Source of the DNA: Bacteroidales bacterium
GTDB lineage: Bacteria; Bacteroidota; Bacteroidia; Bacteroidales; UBA932
Assembly: GCA_017395045.1 (NCBI GenBank)
Contig: JAFPWG010000007.1
Location: 1 to 37,427, forward strand
DNA length: 37,427 bases
Reading direction: 5' to 3'
Shown here: positions 8,338 through 16,595 of the stretch, one piece after another
How the letters are laid out: the number at the start of each line of letters is the position of its first letter
Position numbering within the stretch: the stretch's first letter is position 1
Notes under the pieces: model-generated
Database searches by the model: none
Seen by the model: the letters and a program-made list of their open reading frames with translations, nothing else
Told to the model about the DNA's origin: nothing
Translations under genes and position numbers: made by a program

Positions 8338-9204
8338 ATGGACAGAACCGCAAGAATCCTTTTCATCTGCCTTTCCGTCGCACTGGCGGCATTTATCGGG
8401 TGGTACTGGCAGCATGGCCAGGACCATCCTGTCCACCATCTGGTAATCCTCCATACGAACGATACGCACAGCCATTTCGAGCCGGAACGGCTGGGTGACT
8501 ATGCGGGCATGGGCGGCATCATCGAACGGGCCGCCTTCGTGGACAGCGTCCGCAAGGCTGCGGGCCCGGAGAACGTGCTCCTGCTGCACGCCGGAGACTT
8601 CAGCCAGGGAACCACCTATTTCTCGGAACTGAATGGAAACCTGGAAATCCAGGCCCTGAACGCGATGCACTATGACGTCGTGACGCTGGGCAACCACGAG
8701 TTTGACAACGGCCTGGAAGACCTGGGCCGCCGCCTGTCCTCGCTGGAGATGCCGGTGGTGGTATGCAACTATGATTTCTCACCCTTCGAGGCGGGGAAGT
8801 ACATTACCCCGTATACAGTCCTGGAGCGTGCCGGCTTGAAGGTCGGCATCCTGGGCGTCCTGTGCGACCTCAAGTCGATGGTGGCCGGCGACATCGCCGA
8901 ACGCGTGCCCGAATTCCCGCTGTACGAAACGGTCCAGAAATATGCGGACCTGCTGAAACAGGAGGAGCATTGCGACCTGGTGATCGCTCTCACCCATATC
9001 GGCTATACCGAACACAACCCGGGGGACATCACGGATCCCATCCTGTGTTCGAAGACCCGGAACATCGACCTGATCGTGGGAAGCCATTCCCACACCTTCC
9101 TGGATAAAATGGAATACCACCCGAATGCAGACGGCGTACCTACGCCGGTCGTGCAGGACGGATGGATGGGCGTGTATATGGGGCAGGTCGATTACCGCCT
9201 ATAG
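8338..9204 (+). CDS. Metallophosphatase domain protein (5'-nucleotidase catalytic half)
   Basis: A 288-aa calcineurin-like phosphoesterase matching the N-terminal half of UshA-type 5'-nucleotidases. Metal-binding motifs are present in order: D42-x-H44 in HTNDTHSHF, D87 in HAGDFSQG, GNHEFD at 118-123, H in ALTHIGY and the pair in GSHSHTF. An N-terminal hydrophobic segment (about 7-23) is a signal peptide or membrane anchor, so the enzyme acts outside the cytoplasm. The specificity domain is supplied by the preceding gene. The stop lies in the palindrome CTATAG shared with the stop of the convergent yicC gene, so the two genes overlap by 6 bp. Confidence 0.9.
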   Translation: MDRTARILFICLSVALAAFIGWYWQHGQDHPVHHLVILHTNDTHSHFEPERLGDYAGMGGIIERAAFVDSVRKAAGPENVLLLHAGDFSQGTTYFSELNGNLEIQALNAMHYDVVTLGNHEFDNGLEDLGRRLSSLEMPVVVCNYDFSPFEAGKYITPYTVLERAGLKVGILGVLCDLKSMVAGDIAERVPEFPLYETVQKYADLLKQEEHCDLVIALTHIGYTEHNPGDITDPILCSKTRNIDLIVGSHSHTFLDKMEYHPNADGVPTPVVQDGWMGVYMGQVDYRL

Positions 9205-10089
9205 GATATTCATCGACTGTTCCCGGATTTTCTCCAACTCGTCTTTCATGCGGACAACCAGCTTCTGGATGCCCGCATGATTTGCCTTGGAGCCGGTCGT
9301 GTTGATCTCCCGGCCCATTTCCTGGATGATGAATCCCAGTTTCTTCCCGGGGTAGGGCTCCCCGTCGATGGTTTCCATGAAATACCGGCAGTGCTGGCGC
9401 AGGCGGACCTTTTCCTCGTTGATGTCGTACTTCTCCAGATAGAAGATGAGTTCCTGCTCGAAACGGGCGGGATCGGGCTTCTGTTGCAGGTCCTCGAGGT
9501 TTTTCAGAAGACGCGCCTTCACCGTTTCAATCCGTTCGACCTCGAGGGTTTCGATTTCGTCGTAGAGGTCCAGGATGGTGCGCACGCGGCCGGTGACGTC
9601 CTTGTACAGGACGGCCCCTTCCTGGCTGCGGAAAGCGACGAGATGGTCCAGCGCTTCGTCGATGGCCTTCTCCACCGCAGGCCAGTCCTCGTCGGTGATG
9701 GCGTCGGCCCGCTTGGCGTCCACGATGTCGGGGAGACGGAGGATGGAGGCCAGGAGCTCGCTGTTGTCTTCGTCACCGGGCGCGGTAAACCCCGGAAGCT
9801 CACGTCGGAGGGAAAGGATCTGCGTGTAATACGCCTTGACTGCCTCCGTGTTCAGGGGACGGACCGCGTCGGCCCCGCTGGCTTCGAAGGACAGGAAAAA
9901 GTCGATGGTGCCCCGCTGGAGCCGCTCGGCCAGTTTCTTCCGCACGGGAATGTCCTTTTCCTTGGGGAGAAGGGGAGTCTTGACGTTGATGTCCGCGCTT
10001 TTCCCGTTCAGGGAGCGGATTTCCACGGTGAGCTTTCCGCCGGCAAGCTGCGCTTCGGCCTTGCCGTAGCCGGTCATGGATTGGATCAT
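9199..10089 (-). CDS. yicC: YicC/YloC-family endoribonuclease
   Basis: A 296-aa protein of the YicC family, which in other bacteria is an RNA endonuclease involved in RNA turnover. The N-terminus MIQSMTGYGKAE and the ending INTTGSKANHAG...KDELEKIREQ are family hallmarks (YicC_N and DUF1732). I place the start at the ATG at 10089, giving normal family length; it overlaps the stop of the upstream serine palmitoyltransferase gene as ATGA, so the two are translationally coupled. In many genomes yicC precedes gmk (guanylate kinase); here it is followed by a convergent gene, and no gmk is nearby. The 3' end overlaps the metallophosphatase gene by 6 bp. Confidence 0.92.
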   Translation of the reverse strand: MIQSMTGYGKAEAQLAGGKLTVEIRSLNGKSADINVKTPLLPKEKDIPVRKKLAERLQRGTIDFFLSFEASGADAVRPLNTEAVKAYYTQILSLRRELPGFTAPGDEDNSELLASILRLPDIVDAKRADAITDEDWPAVEKAIDEALDHLVAFRSQEGAVLYKDVTGRVRTILDLYDEIETLEVERIETVKARLLKNLEDLQQKPDPARFEQELIFYLEKYDINEEKVRLRQHCRYFMETIDGEPYPGKKLGFIIQEMGREINTTGSKANHAGIQKLVVRMKDELEKIREQSMNIL

Positions 10090-11276
10090 TTGATGATGTC
10101 TAATTCCTTGAACACTTTGGTCAGGGCGGTCACGGCGCGGTCCACCTGCTCTTTCGTGTGAGTGGCCATCAGCGCGAAGCGGACCAGGGTGTCCTGCGGC
10201 GCGCATGCGGGCGGAATGACGGCATTGATGAACACGCCTTCGTCGAAGGCCCGCTTGGTGACGGTAAAGGTCTTTTCCAGGTCGCGTACGTAGAGCGGGA
10301 TGATGGGGCTCTCGGTCTCGCCGATCTCGAAGCCGGCCTCGCGGAACTTCGCCAGGGCGTAATTCGTAACCTCCCAGAGGGCGGCGATGCGCTCCGGTTC
10401 CTGCTGGATGATATGCAGGGCTTCCAAAGCGGAGGCCGTGGCGGCCGGCGTCGCGGAAGCACTGAAGATATAGGTGCGGGATGTATGACGCAAGTAATTG
10501 ATGATCACCTTGTCCGCAGCGATGAAACCGCCGATGGAGGCGAGGGACTTGGAGAAGGTTCCCATGATGAGGTCCACCTCGTTGGTAAGGCCGAAGTGGT
10601 CGCAGACGCCGCGGCCCTGACGGCCGAAGACGCCCAGTCCATGGGCCTCGTCCACCATCACGATGGTGTTGGGATACTTGTGCTTGAGGGCGATGATCTC
10701 AGGGAGTTTCGCCAGGTCGCCTTCCATGGAGAAGACGCCGTCCACGACGATGAGCTTGACGGTGTTCCGGGGACAGCGGCGCAGGCAGCGCTCCAGGTTC
10801 TTCATGTCATTGTGCTTGTAGTGCAGCGCCTTGGCGAAAGAAAGGCGGCGTCCGTCCACGATGGAAGCGTGGTCCCGGTCATCGCAGATGATGAAGTCGT
10901 TGCGGGTGAGCAGCTGAGGGATGACGCCGGAGTTCACCGTGAAACCGGTGGAAAAACAGAGGGATTCATCCTTGCCCACGAACGCGGCGAGTTCCTTTTC
11001 CAGTTGGACGTGCATGTCCAGCGTGCCGTTGAGGAATCGGGAGCCGGCGCAGCCGGAACCATATTGGCGGATGGCCTTGACGCCGGCCTCAATGACGCGT
11101 TCGTCATTGGTCAGGCCCGTATAGGCATTGGAACCGAACATGAGCACCCGGTGCCCGTCCATCTCCATTTCAGTCCCTTGTTTGCTTTCAATTTCGCGGA
11201 AATACGGATACACTCCCTTGGCCATCATCTGCTGCGGAAGGTCGTATTTCGACAGTCTTTCGTGAATCAAATCCAT
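10086..11276 (-). CDS. spt: Serine palmitoyltransferase (alpha-oxoamine synthase)
   Basis: A 396-aa PLP-dependent enzyme that condenses serine with an acyl-CoA (or acyl-ACP) to 3-ketosphinganine, the first step of sphingolipid synthesis in Bacteroidota. The sequence closely resembles Bacteroides SPT by recall: LPQQMMAKGVYPYFREIE near the start, LMFGSNAYTGLT, GSGCAGSRFLNGTLD and ACAPQDTLVR near the end. Active-site residues include H136 in DRDHASIVDG, D209 and H212 in VDEAHGLG, and the PLP lysine K243 in GTFSKSLASIGG. The related KBL and BioF enzymes share the fold; the strong match to the Bacteroides form favours SPT. It is first in a two-gene operon with yicC. Sphinganine-based lipids would be expected in this organism's envelope. 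Confidence 0.88.
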   Translation of the reverse strand: MDLIHERLSKYDLPQQMMAKGVYPYFREIESKQGTEMEMDGHRVLMFGSNAYTGLTNDERVIEAGVKAIRQYGSGCAGSRFLNGTLDMHVQLEKELAAFVGKDESLCFSTGFTVNSGVIPQLLTRNDFIICDDRDHASIVDGRRLSFAKALHYKHNDMKNLERCLRRCPRNTVKLIVVDGVFSMEGDLAKLPEIIALKHKYPNTIVMVDEAHGLGVFGRQGRGVCDHFGLTNEVDLIMGTFSKSLASIGGFIAADKVIINYLRHTSRTYIFSASATPAATASALEALHIIQQEPERIAALWEVTNYALAKFREAGFEIGETESPIIPLYVRDLEKTFTVTKRAFDEGVFINAVIPPACAPQDTLVRFALMATHTKEQVDRAVTALTKVFKELDIIK

Positions 11277-11327
11277 CTTGGGTTCATTTAGTACGTTGCG
11301 AAGTTAGTAAAAATAATTTAAAAACTG

Positions 11328-11335
11328 TATCTTTG
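11328..11335 (+). promoter_or_regulatory. -7 promoter box of glnS
   Basis: TATCTTTG with an imperfect -33 (TTAG at 11304-11307, 20-nt spacing). Only 8 nt separate it from the ATG at 11344, so the 5' leader would be almost absent unless translation starts at the second or third Met codon (11356). Confidence 0.65.
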
Positions 11336-11343
11336 TACGTTAT

Positions 11344-13005
11344 ATGGACAAAGCTATGGAAGAACGCAAACTGAATTTCCTCGAAGAAATCATTGAATCC
11401 GACCTCGCTTCCGGCAAGGTGGATTCCGTCATCACCCGGTTTCCTCCGGAACCCAACGGCTATCTTCACCTCGGCCATGCGAAGTCGATCTGCTTGAATT
11501 TCGGCCTGGCGCAGAAATACGGCGGGGTGACCAATCTCCGTTACGACGACACCAATCCGACCAAGGAGGACACCGAATACGTGGACTCCATCAAGGAGGA
11601 CATCCAGTGGCTGGGCTTCCGGTGGGACAAGGAACTCTATGCGTCCGACTATTTCGACCAGCTGTACGAGTGGGCCGAGGACCTGATCAAGCGCGGCCTC
11701 GCCTATGTCGATGACCAGACGCAGGAGGAGATCCGCCTGAACCGCGGTACCGTGGACAAGCCCGGTACGCCGAGCCCCTGGCGCGACCGCACCCCGGAAG
11801 AGAACCTGAAGCTCTTCCGTGAAATGAAGGGTGGCAAGTACGCGGAAGGGGAGAAAGTCCTTCGGGCGAAGATCGACATGGCCCATCCGAACATGATGTT
11901 CCGCGACCCGCTCCTGTACCGGATCAAGTTTGCACACCATCACCGCACCGGCGACAAGTGGTGCATCTACCCGATGTACGACTACACCCACGGCCAGTGC
12001 GATTCCATCGAACATATCACCCATTCCATCTGCACCCTGGAGTTCGACGTGCACCGCCCGCTCTATGACTGGTTCATCGAGACGCTGGGCATCTATCCGT
12101 CTCACCAGTACGAGTTTGCGCGCCTGAACCTCACGTACACCCTGATGTCCAAGCGCAAGCTCCTCGAGCTCGTGCAGAAGGGTCTCGTGAGCGGCTGGGA
12201 CGATCCCCGGATGCCCACCCTGTGCGGTGTCCGCCGCCGCGGCTACACGGCCGAGGCGCTCCGGATGTTCTGCGACAGGATCGGCGTTTCCAAGCGCGAC
12301 CAGCTCATGGACATCCAGCTTCTGGAATGGTGCGTCCGCCAGGACCTGAACGCCCGTTCCAACCGGTATATGGTGGTCCAGGACCCCATCAAGGTGACGC
12401 TCACCAACTATCCGGAAGACCGGGTCGAATGGTTCGACTGCCCGCTGAATCCCGCCGAGCCCGAAGGTGCAACCCGCAAGGTACCCTTCAGCCGTGAACT
12501 CTATATCGACCGCGCCGACTTCATGGAGGATGCCCCGAAGAAGTTCTTCCGCCTCAAGCCGGAGGGTGAGGTCCGTCTCAAATACACCTACATTATCAAG
12601 TGCAATGAGGTGATTAAAGATGCTGAAGGAAAGGTCGTTGAGCTCAAGTGCACTTATGACCCGACCACCCATCCGACCACCGGGGAGTGGCGTTCCGTCA
12701 AGGGTACCATCCACTGGGTTTCCATTCCGCATGCGAAGGGAATCGAACTCCGGAACTACGACCGTCTCTTTACCCTGGCGGACATGTCGCAGGTCCCCGA
12801 GGACAAGGACTACAAGGACTTCCTGAATCCGGAATCCCTCGTGGTTACGGCCGGCTATGCCGAACCCGCCCTCCTGGACGACGCTTCCGGCATCGCGGTC
12901 CAGTTCGAGCGCACCGGTTACTACGTGAAAGACAAGGATTCCACGCCGGATAAGCCGGTGTTCAACAAGACCACCGCCCTGAAGGATTCCTACAAACCGG
13001 AGTAG
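11344..13005 (+). CDS. glnS: Glutamine--tRNA ligase
   Basis: A 553-aa class I aminoacyl-tRNA synthetase charging tRNA-Gln. The HIGH motif appears as H42-L-G-H45 within PPEPNGYLHLGHAKSIC, and the KMSKS-type motif as LMSKRKL at about 267-273. The pattern PPEPNG and the beta-barrel anticodon-binding domain in the C-terminal 200 residues (GTIHWVSIPHA, LFTLADMS) distinguish GlnRS from bacterial GluRS. Length is normal. Alternative start codons exist within the first five residues (Met1 and Met5 at 11356). The glycan locus begins only 4 nt after its stop, so the first glycosyltransferase is probably cotranscribed with this essential gene. Confidence 0.95.
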   Translation: MDKAMEERKLNFLEEIIESDLASGKVDSVITRFPPEPNGYLHLGHAKSICLNFGLAQKYGGVTNLRYDDTNPTKEDTEYVDSIKEDIQWLGFRWDKELYASDYFDQLYEWAEDLIKRGLAYVDDQTQEEIRLNRGTVDKPGTPSPWRDRTPEENLKLFREMKGGKYAEGEKVLRAKIDMAHPNMMFRDPLLYRIKFAHHHRTGDKWCIYPMYDYTHGQCDSIEHITHSICTLEFDVHRPLYDWFIETLGIYPSHQYEFARLNLTYTLMSKRKLLELVQKGLVSGWDDPRMPTLCGVRRRGYTAEALRMFCDRIGVSKRDQLMDIQLLEWCVRQDLNARSNRYMVVQDPIKVTLTNYPEDRVEWFDCPLNPAEPEGATRKVPFSRELYIDRADFMEDAPKKFFRLKPEGEVRLKYTYIIKCNEVIKDAEGKVVELKCTYDPTTHPTTGEWRSVKGTIHWVSIPHAKGIELRNYDRLFTLADMSQVPEDKDYKDFLNPESLVVTAGYAEPALLDDASGIAVQFERTGYYVKDKDSTPDKPVFNKTTALKDSYKPE

Positions 13006-13009
13006 CCGT

Positions 13010-14017
13010 TTGAGCCCTCTTCCGTCCATATCCGTCATCATTCCCGTCTTCCAGGCATCGGCGTTTATCGATACCTGCTTGCAAAGCCTTGTTTCCCAGG
13101 ATTATACCGGGGAAATGGAATGCATCCTGGTCGATGACTGCGGAACCGACGACAGCATGGACAAGGTCCGCCGTTTCATCGACTCGTACAAGGGAAACAT
13201 CGTCTTCCGTCTGGGCGCCAACGACCGTAACAAAGGTGCGGCTGCAGCCCGGAATACGGGCCTGGCGCTTGCGGAAGGGGAGTATGTCTTCTTCCTGGAC
13301 AGTGACGACCTCCTTCCGGCCGATGCGCTCAGCGCTCTCGCGGCCCCGCTTCGGGAAAGGCGCTACGATATGGTCGTCGGAAAGTATGAGGAAAGCCAGC
13401 CGCTTTCGGAGCCCTGTCCATCCCTGCCGGACGGTACCGTCCTGGAAGGAGCGGATGTCCTGCGCGCCTATCTCCGGAAACAGCTTTCGGTCATCGTGTG
13501 CAGCAAGTTGTACCGGACCTCGTTCATCCGGGAAAGCCGGTTGGATTTCGTGGAGGGGATCATTTACGAAGACGATCTCTGGAGCTTTCAGGCCGCCGTC
13601 GTGGCCGGGTCCCTGTACGTGGTCGACCGGGTAACGTATTATTATACCATCCATCCCGGAAGCGTGATGACCTCCACCGTCCTGCAGAAGCGGATTCGCA
13701 GTTTCCTGACCGTCATCCGGGAAATGTACCGCTACGGGGTGGAGCATGGCCTACGGAACCGGGCTGATTTCCATCACCGGATAGAGCAGTACCGGCTGAA
13801 CCTCCTTCGGGTACTCCTGGACGACAAGTCGCTTTTCAATGAGACCTATCGTTCCGTGCGCCAGTCTGTTCCAAAACCTTGGAAGGAGTGTTTCCGTCTG
13901 GACGGGATGCGCTTGAACAAGCAGGTCCGGGACTTCCATCTGGCTTTGCCCGTCAAGGCCGGGGCTGCCTGGATGCGGGGCTGGTTCAAGGCAGAAGCGC
14001 TGCTGAAGGGCTTATGA
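13010..14017 (+). CDS. Family 2 glycosyltransferase
   Basis: A 335-aa GT-A fold glycosyltransferase. The fold begins at once with ISVIIPVFQASAFIDTCLQSL, and the donor-metal motif is D97-S-D-D100 in FFLDSDDLLPA. The strand before it, EMECILVDDCGTDDS, is typical. The C-terminal part is soluble-looking with no clear membrane segment. The only start that keeps the first beta strand is a TTG at 13010, four nt after the glnS stop. Acceptor and sugar cannot be predicted. Its stop overlaps the start of the next gene as ATGA, so it begins the glycan gene set by coupling to the acyltransferase gene. Confidence 0.88.
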   Translation: MSPLPSISVIIPVFQASAFIDTCLQSLVSQDYTGEMECILVDDCGTDDSMDKVRRFIDSYKGNIVFRLGANDRNKGAAAARNTGLALAEGEYVFFLDSDDLLPADALSALAAPLRERRYDMVVGKYEESQPLSEPCPSLPDGTVLEGADVLRAYLRKQLSVIVCSKLYRTSFIRESRLDFVEGIIYEDDLWSFQAAVVAGSLYVVDRVTYYYTIHPGSVMTSTVLQKRIRSFLTVIREMYRYGVEHGLRNRADFHHRIEQYRLNLLRVLLDDKSLFNETYRSVRQSVPKPWKECFRLDGMRLNKQVRDFHLALPVKAGAAWMRGWFKAEALLKGL

Positions 14018-15042
14018 TCGTCTTTTACCTCGTCATCGCCCTTCTTTGCCTGTGGGGTTTCGGATTCCGGCGGAAAACCGATGGGGACTATCTATCCCGT
14101 CAGCAGGGGGACAGCGTCAAGGGAATCTTCATCCTGATGGTCTTCCTCTTCCATGCGAATGCCTATGTCCAGGAGGCCGGATATGCCTATGCCCACTGGA
14201 CCGATGCGGTTTTCCTGGACCTCTGTGCCAAATTCGGTCAGCTGATCGTGGTGATGTTCCTTTTCTTTTCCGGTTACGGCGTGATGGCGTCCATCCGGAA
14301 CAAAGGAGCGGCTTACGTGCAGGCGATGCCCCGGCACCGGATCCTGACGGTGCTGGTGAACTTCGATGTGGCGGTTGTTGTCTTTGCGGTCCTGCAACTT
14401 CTTCTGGGACGGGTATTTCCCGTCAACCGGTACCTGCTGTCGCTCGTGGGCTGGGAACAGATCGGGAACAGCAACTGGTATATCTTTGTCATCCTGGTCT
14501 GCTATGCGGTTACCTGGCTGTCGGCACTGATTTGTAGGGGCGGGTACAAGATGTTGATAATCAGCGTTTTACTCCTCTCTGCTTTCTATGTTGTCCTGGT
14601 GCATTGCAAGGAACCATACTGGTATAATACGATGGTGGCCTATCCGTTGGGCATGGCCGCCGGGCTCTGGAAGGACCGGCTTGACAAGCTGCAGAAGACC
14701 CCTTTCTACTGGGTGGCCTTGGCGTCGGGCATCCTGTGTCTCGCCCTTACGTATATCCATCATGAGGATCCCGTGGGCCTGGTCCATTCTTTCCGCAGCG
14801 TAGTCTTTGCGGTCGTGATGGTCCTTCTCCTGATGAAAGTGAAGGTGGGGAACCCGGTCCTGGACTGGGCGGGGAAAAACCTGTTCCTCCTTTACATCTT
14901 CCATCGCCTCCCGATGATCCTGCTGTCGCACTTCGATCCCTGGGGGATCACGGCCGGCCATCCGGCGCTGTTTGTACTCCTATCCTTTGCCCTGACGCTC
15001 CTCATCGTGCCGATTGTACGCAGAATCCAAGTCCGATTGTAG
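14014..15042 (+). CDS. Acyltransferase family 3 membrane protein
   Basis: A 342-aa, strongly hydrophobic protein with many membrane segments. The segment GDSVKGIFILMVFLFHANAY near residue 30 resembles the first helix and catalytic His region of the Acyl_transf_3 (OafA/WecH) family, which transfers acetyl or other acyl groups to sugars across the inner membrane. An Arg-rich loop and the helical C-terminus fit too. I set the start at the ATG at 14014, which overlaps the preceding glycosyltransferase stop (ATGA); an earlier in-frame start would lie inside that gene. It probably O-acylates the glycan made by this locus. Confidence 0.8.
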   Translation: MIVFYLVIALLCLWGFGFRRKTDGDYLSRQQGDSVKGIFILMVFLFHANAYVQEAGYAYAHWTDAVFLDLCAKFGQLIVVMFLFFSGYGVMASIRNKGAAYVQAMPRHRILTVLVNFDVAVVVFAVLQLLLGRVFPVNRYLLSLVGWEQIGNSNWYIFVILVCYAVTWLSALICRGGYKMLIISVLLLSAFYVVLVHCKEPYWYNTMVAYPLGMAAGLWKDRLDKLQKTPFYWVALASGILCLALTYIHHEDPVGLVHSFRSVVFAVVMVLLLMKVKVGNPVLDWAGKNLFLLYIFHRLPMILLSHFDPWGITAGHPALFVLLSFALTLLIVPIVRRIQVRL

Positions 15043-15051
15043 TTTTTTGCG

Positions 15052-15059
15052 TATCTTTG
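15052..15059 (+). promoter_or_regulatory. -7 promoter box of the flippase-phosphonate operon
   Basis: Exact TATCTTTG ending 6 nt before the ATG at 15066. No -33 TTTG at the expected distance. A transcript from this box would be leaderless or nearly so. Confidence 0.6.
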
Positions 15060-15065
15060 TAAACT

Positions 15066-16595
15066 ATGGCATCGCCGTCAAACATATCGGAAAACAGCCG
15101 GAGAATCGCCAGGAATACCGCATTCCTTTACATCCGGATGCTCATCCTGCTGTTCGTGGGGCTGTACACCTCGCGGGTGGTGCTGAATGCACTGGGGCAG
15201 GACGATTACGGTGTCTACGGGGCCGTAGGCGGAGTCGTCTCTCTCTTCCTGGTGGTCACAGGGGCCGTTTCCGGGGCGATCAGCCGGTTCCTCGCCTTTG
15301 AACTGGGTAAGGAAAAGAGCAGGATGCGGGAGGTCTTCTCCACGACGGTGTCCATCCAGCTGGCCCTGTCGGTCGTGGTTTTCCTGTTGGCGGAAGTCGT
15401 CGGCCTGTGGCTGCTCCATACGCAGATGGACATTCCGGAAGGCCGCATGCAGGCGGCACAGTGGGTCCTCCACTGTTCCATTCTCCTGTTCGTGGTGAAT
15501 ATGCTCAGCGTACCTTACAATGCCGCCATCATCGCCCACGAAAAGATGGATGCCTTCGCCTATATCAGCATCGGAGAGGCGTTGCTGGCACTGGGGGCCG
15601 CCCTTGCCACGCGCTATACCCGGCACGATAAGCTGATCGTGTATGCGGTACTGATGCTGACGGTGGCCGTCATCGTCCGAGCCGTCTATAACCTGTATGC
15701 GCACAGGCACTTCCCGGAATGCCGTTTCCGCCTGAAAAGCATTGACCGTACCGTCATCCGGGAAATCGGTTCCTTCACGGGATGGACCTTCATCGGCAGC
15801 GTGGCCTCGGTGCTGAATGCACACGGTATCAACCTCCTGATGAACATCTTCTTCGGCGTCCGGGTGAATGCCGCCCGGGACGTCACCACGAAACTGGAAA
15901 GCAACGTTTCCCGCTTCATCAACAACATCACGACGGCCATCAATCCGCAAATCAACAAGTCCTATGCAGCCGGAAGGCTGGATTACATGCACCAGCTTGT
16001 CTGCAAGGCGTCCAAATACTCCTATTTCCTGTATTTCTTCTTTGCACTGCCCCTCATCCTGGAGGCTCCGGCACTGCTGAAACTGTGGCTGAACATCGTC
16101 CCGGACCATTCGGTGGCATTCGTGCGGATCGCCCTCCTGACTACCCTGTTCACGGCGCTGGGAACGCCTTTCGTAAACGCCATTTTCGCGACTGGTAACG
16201 TGAAGCGCTACGAGATTATCGCTTCGGTCACCAATGTCCTGGCCTTTCCGCTGTCGTACTTGGCCTTCAAGCTGGGGATGTCCCCGGAATGGGCATACTG
16301 GCTGGTGGGCGCCGTGTCCCTGGGACTCCTCGTCGAAAGGATCGTGATGGCGTGCCGGCAGACGGGCATGCGTCCGGGCATGGTCTGGAAGGATGTCCTG
16401 CTTCCTTCCCTGGTCGTTACCCTGACGGCGGCTATCATACCGATGGCGCTGTTCCTGCTGCAGCCACCATCCGTCGCACGCATGCTGGAGGTGGTTTTCT
16501 CCGGCTTCCTCTGTACCGCGGTCTGTTCCTTCTTCTTCGGGGCGACGGCAGGGGAGCGGGACGTGCTTGTTTCTAAAATTAAGAGCCTGATATGA
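15066..16595 (+). CDS. Polysaccharide flippase (Wzx/MVF-type)
   Basis: A 509-aa protein with regularly spaced hydrophobic segments, of the oligosaccharide flippase family that moves lipid-linked glycans across the inner membrane. Its N-terminus (RRIARNTAFLYIRMLILLFV, then YTSRVVLNALGQDDYGVYGAVG) is clearly paralogous to the second flippase at 24945-26495 (RIAKNTVIIYIRM, TSRLVLQALGASDVGIYSAVG). It heads an operon of tightly overlapping genes for phosphonate synthesis and transfer. Its stop overlaps the next start as ATGA, which suggests it exports the phosphonate-bearing glycan. No Wzy polymerase was seen near it. Confidence 0.87.
   Translation: MASPSNISENSRRIARNTAFLYIRMLILLFVGLYTSRVVLNALGQDDYGVYGAVGGVVSLFLVVTGAVSGAISRFLAFELGKEKSRMREVFSTTVSIQLALSVVVFLLAEVVGLWLLHTQMDIPEGRMQAAQWVLHCSILLFVVNMLSVPYNAAIIAHEKMDAFAYISIGEALLALGAALATRYTRHDKLIVYAVLMLTVAVIVRAVYNLYAHRHFPECRFRLKSIDRTVIREIGSFTGWTFIGSVASVLNAHGINLLMNIFFGVRVNAARDVTTKLESNVSRFINNITTAINPQINKSYAAGRLDYMHQLVCKASKYSYFLYFFFALPLILEAPALLKLWLNIVPDHSVAFVRIALLTTLFTALGTPFVNAIFATGNVKRYEIIASVTNVLAFPLSYLAFKLGMSPEWAYWLVGAVSLGLLVERIVMACRQTGMRPGMVWKDVLLPSLVVTLTAAIIPMALFLLQPPSVARMLEVVFSGFLCTAVCSFFFGATAGERDVLVSKIKSLI

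Noticed and set aside
11284-13041. Open frame of 585 codons opposite glnS
   Set aside because: Antisense to a full-length GlnRS with HIGH and MSK motifs; no domain recognised.
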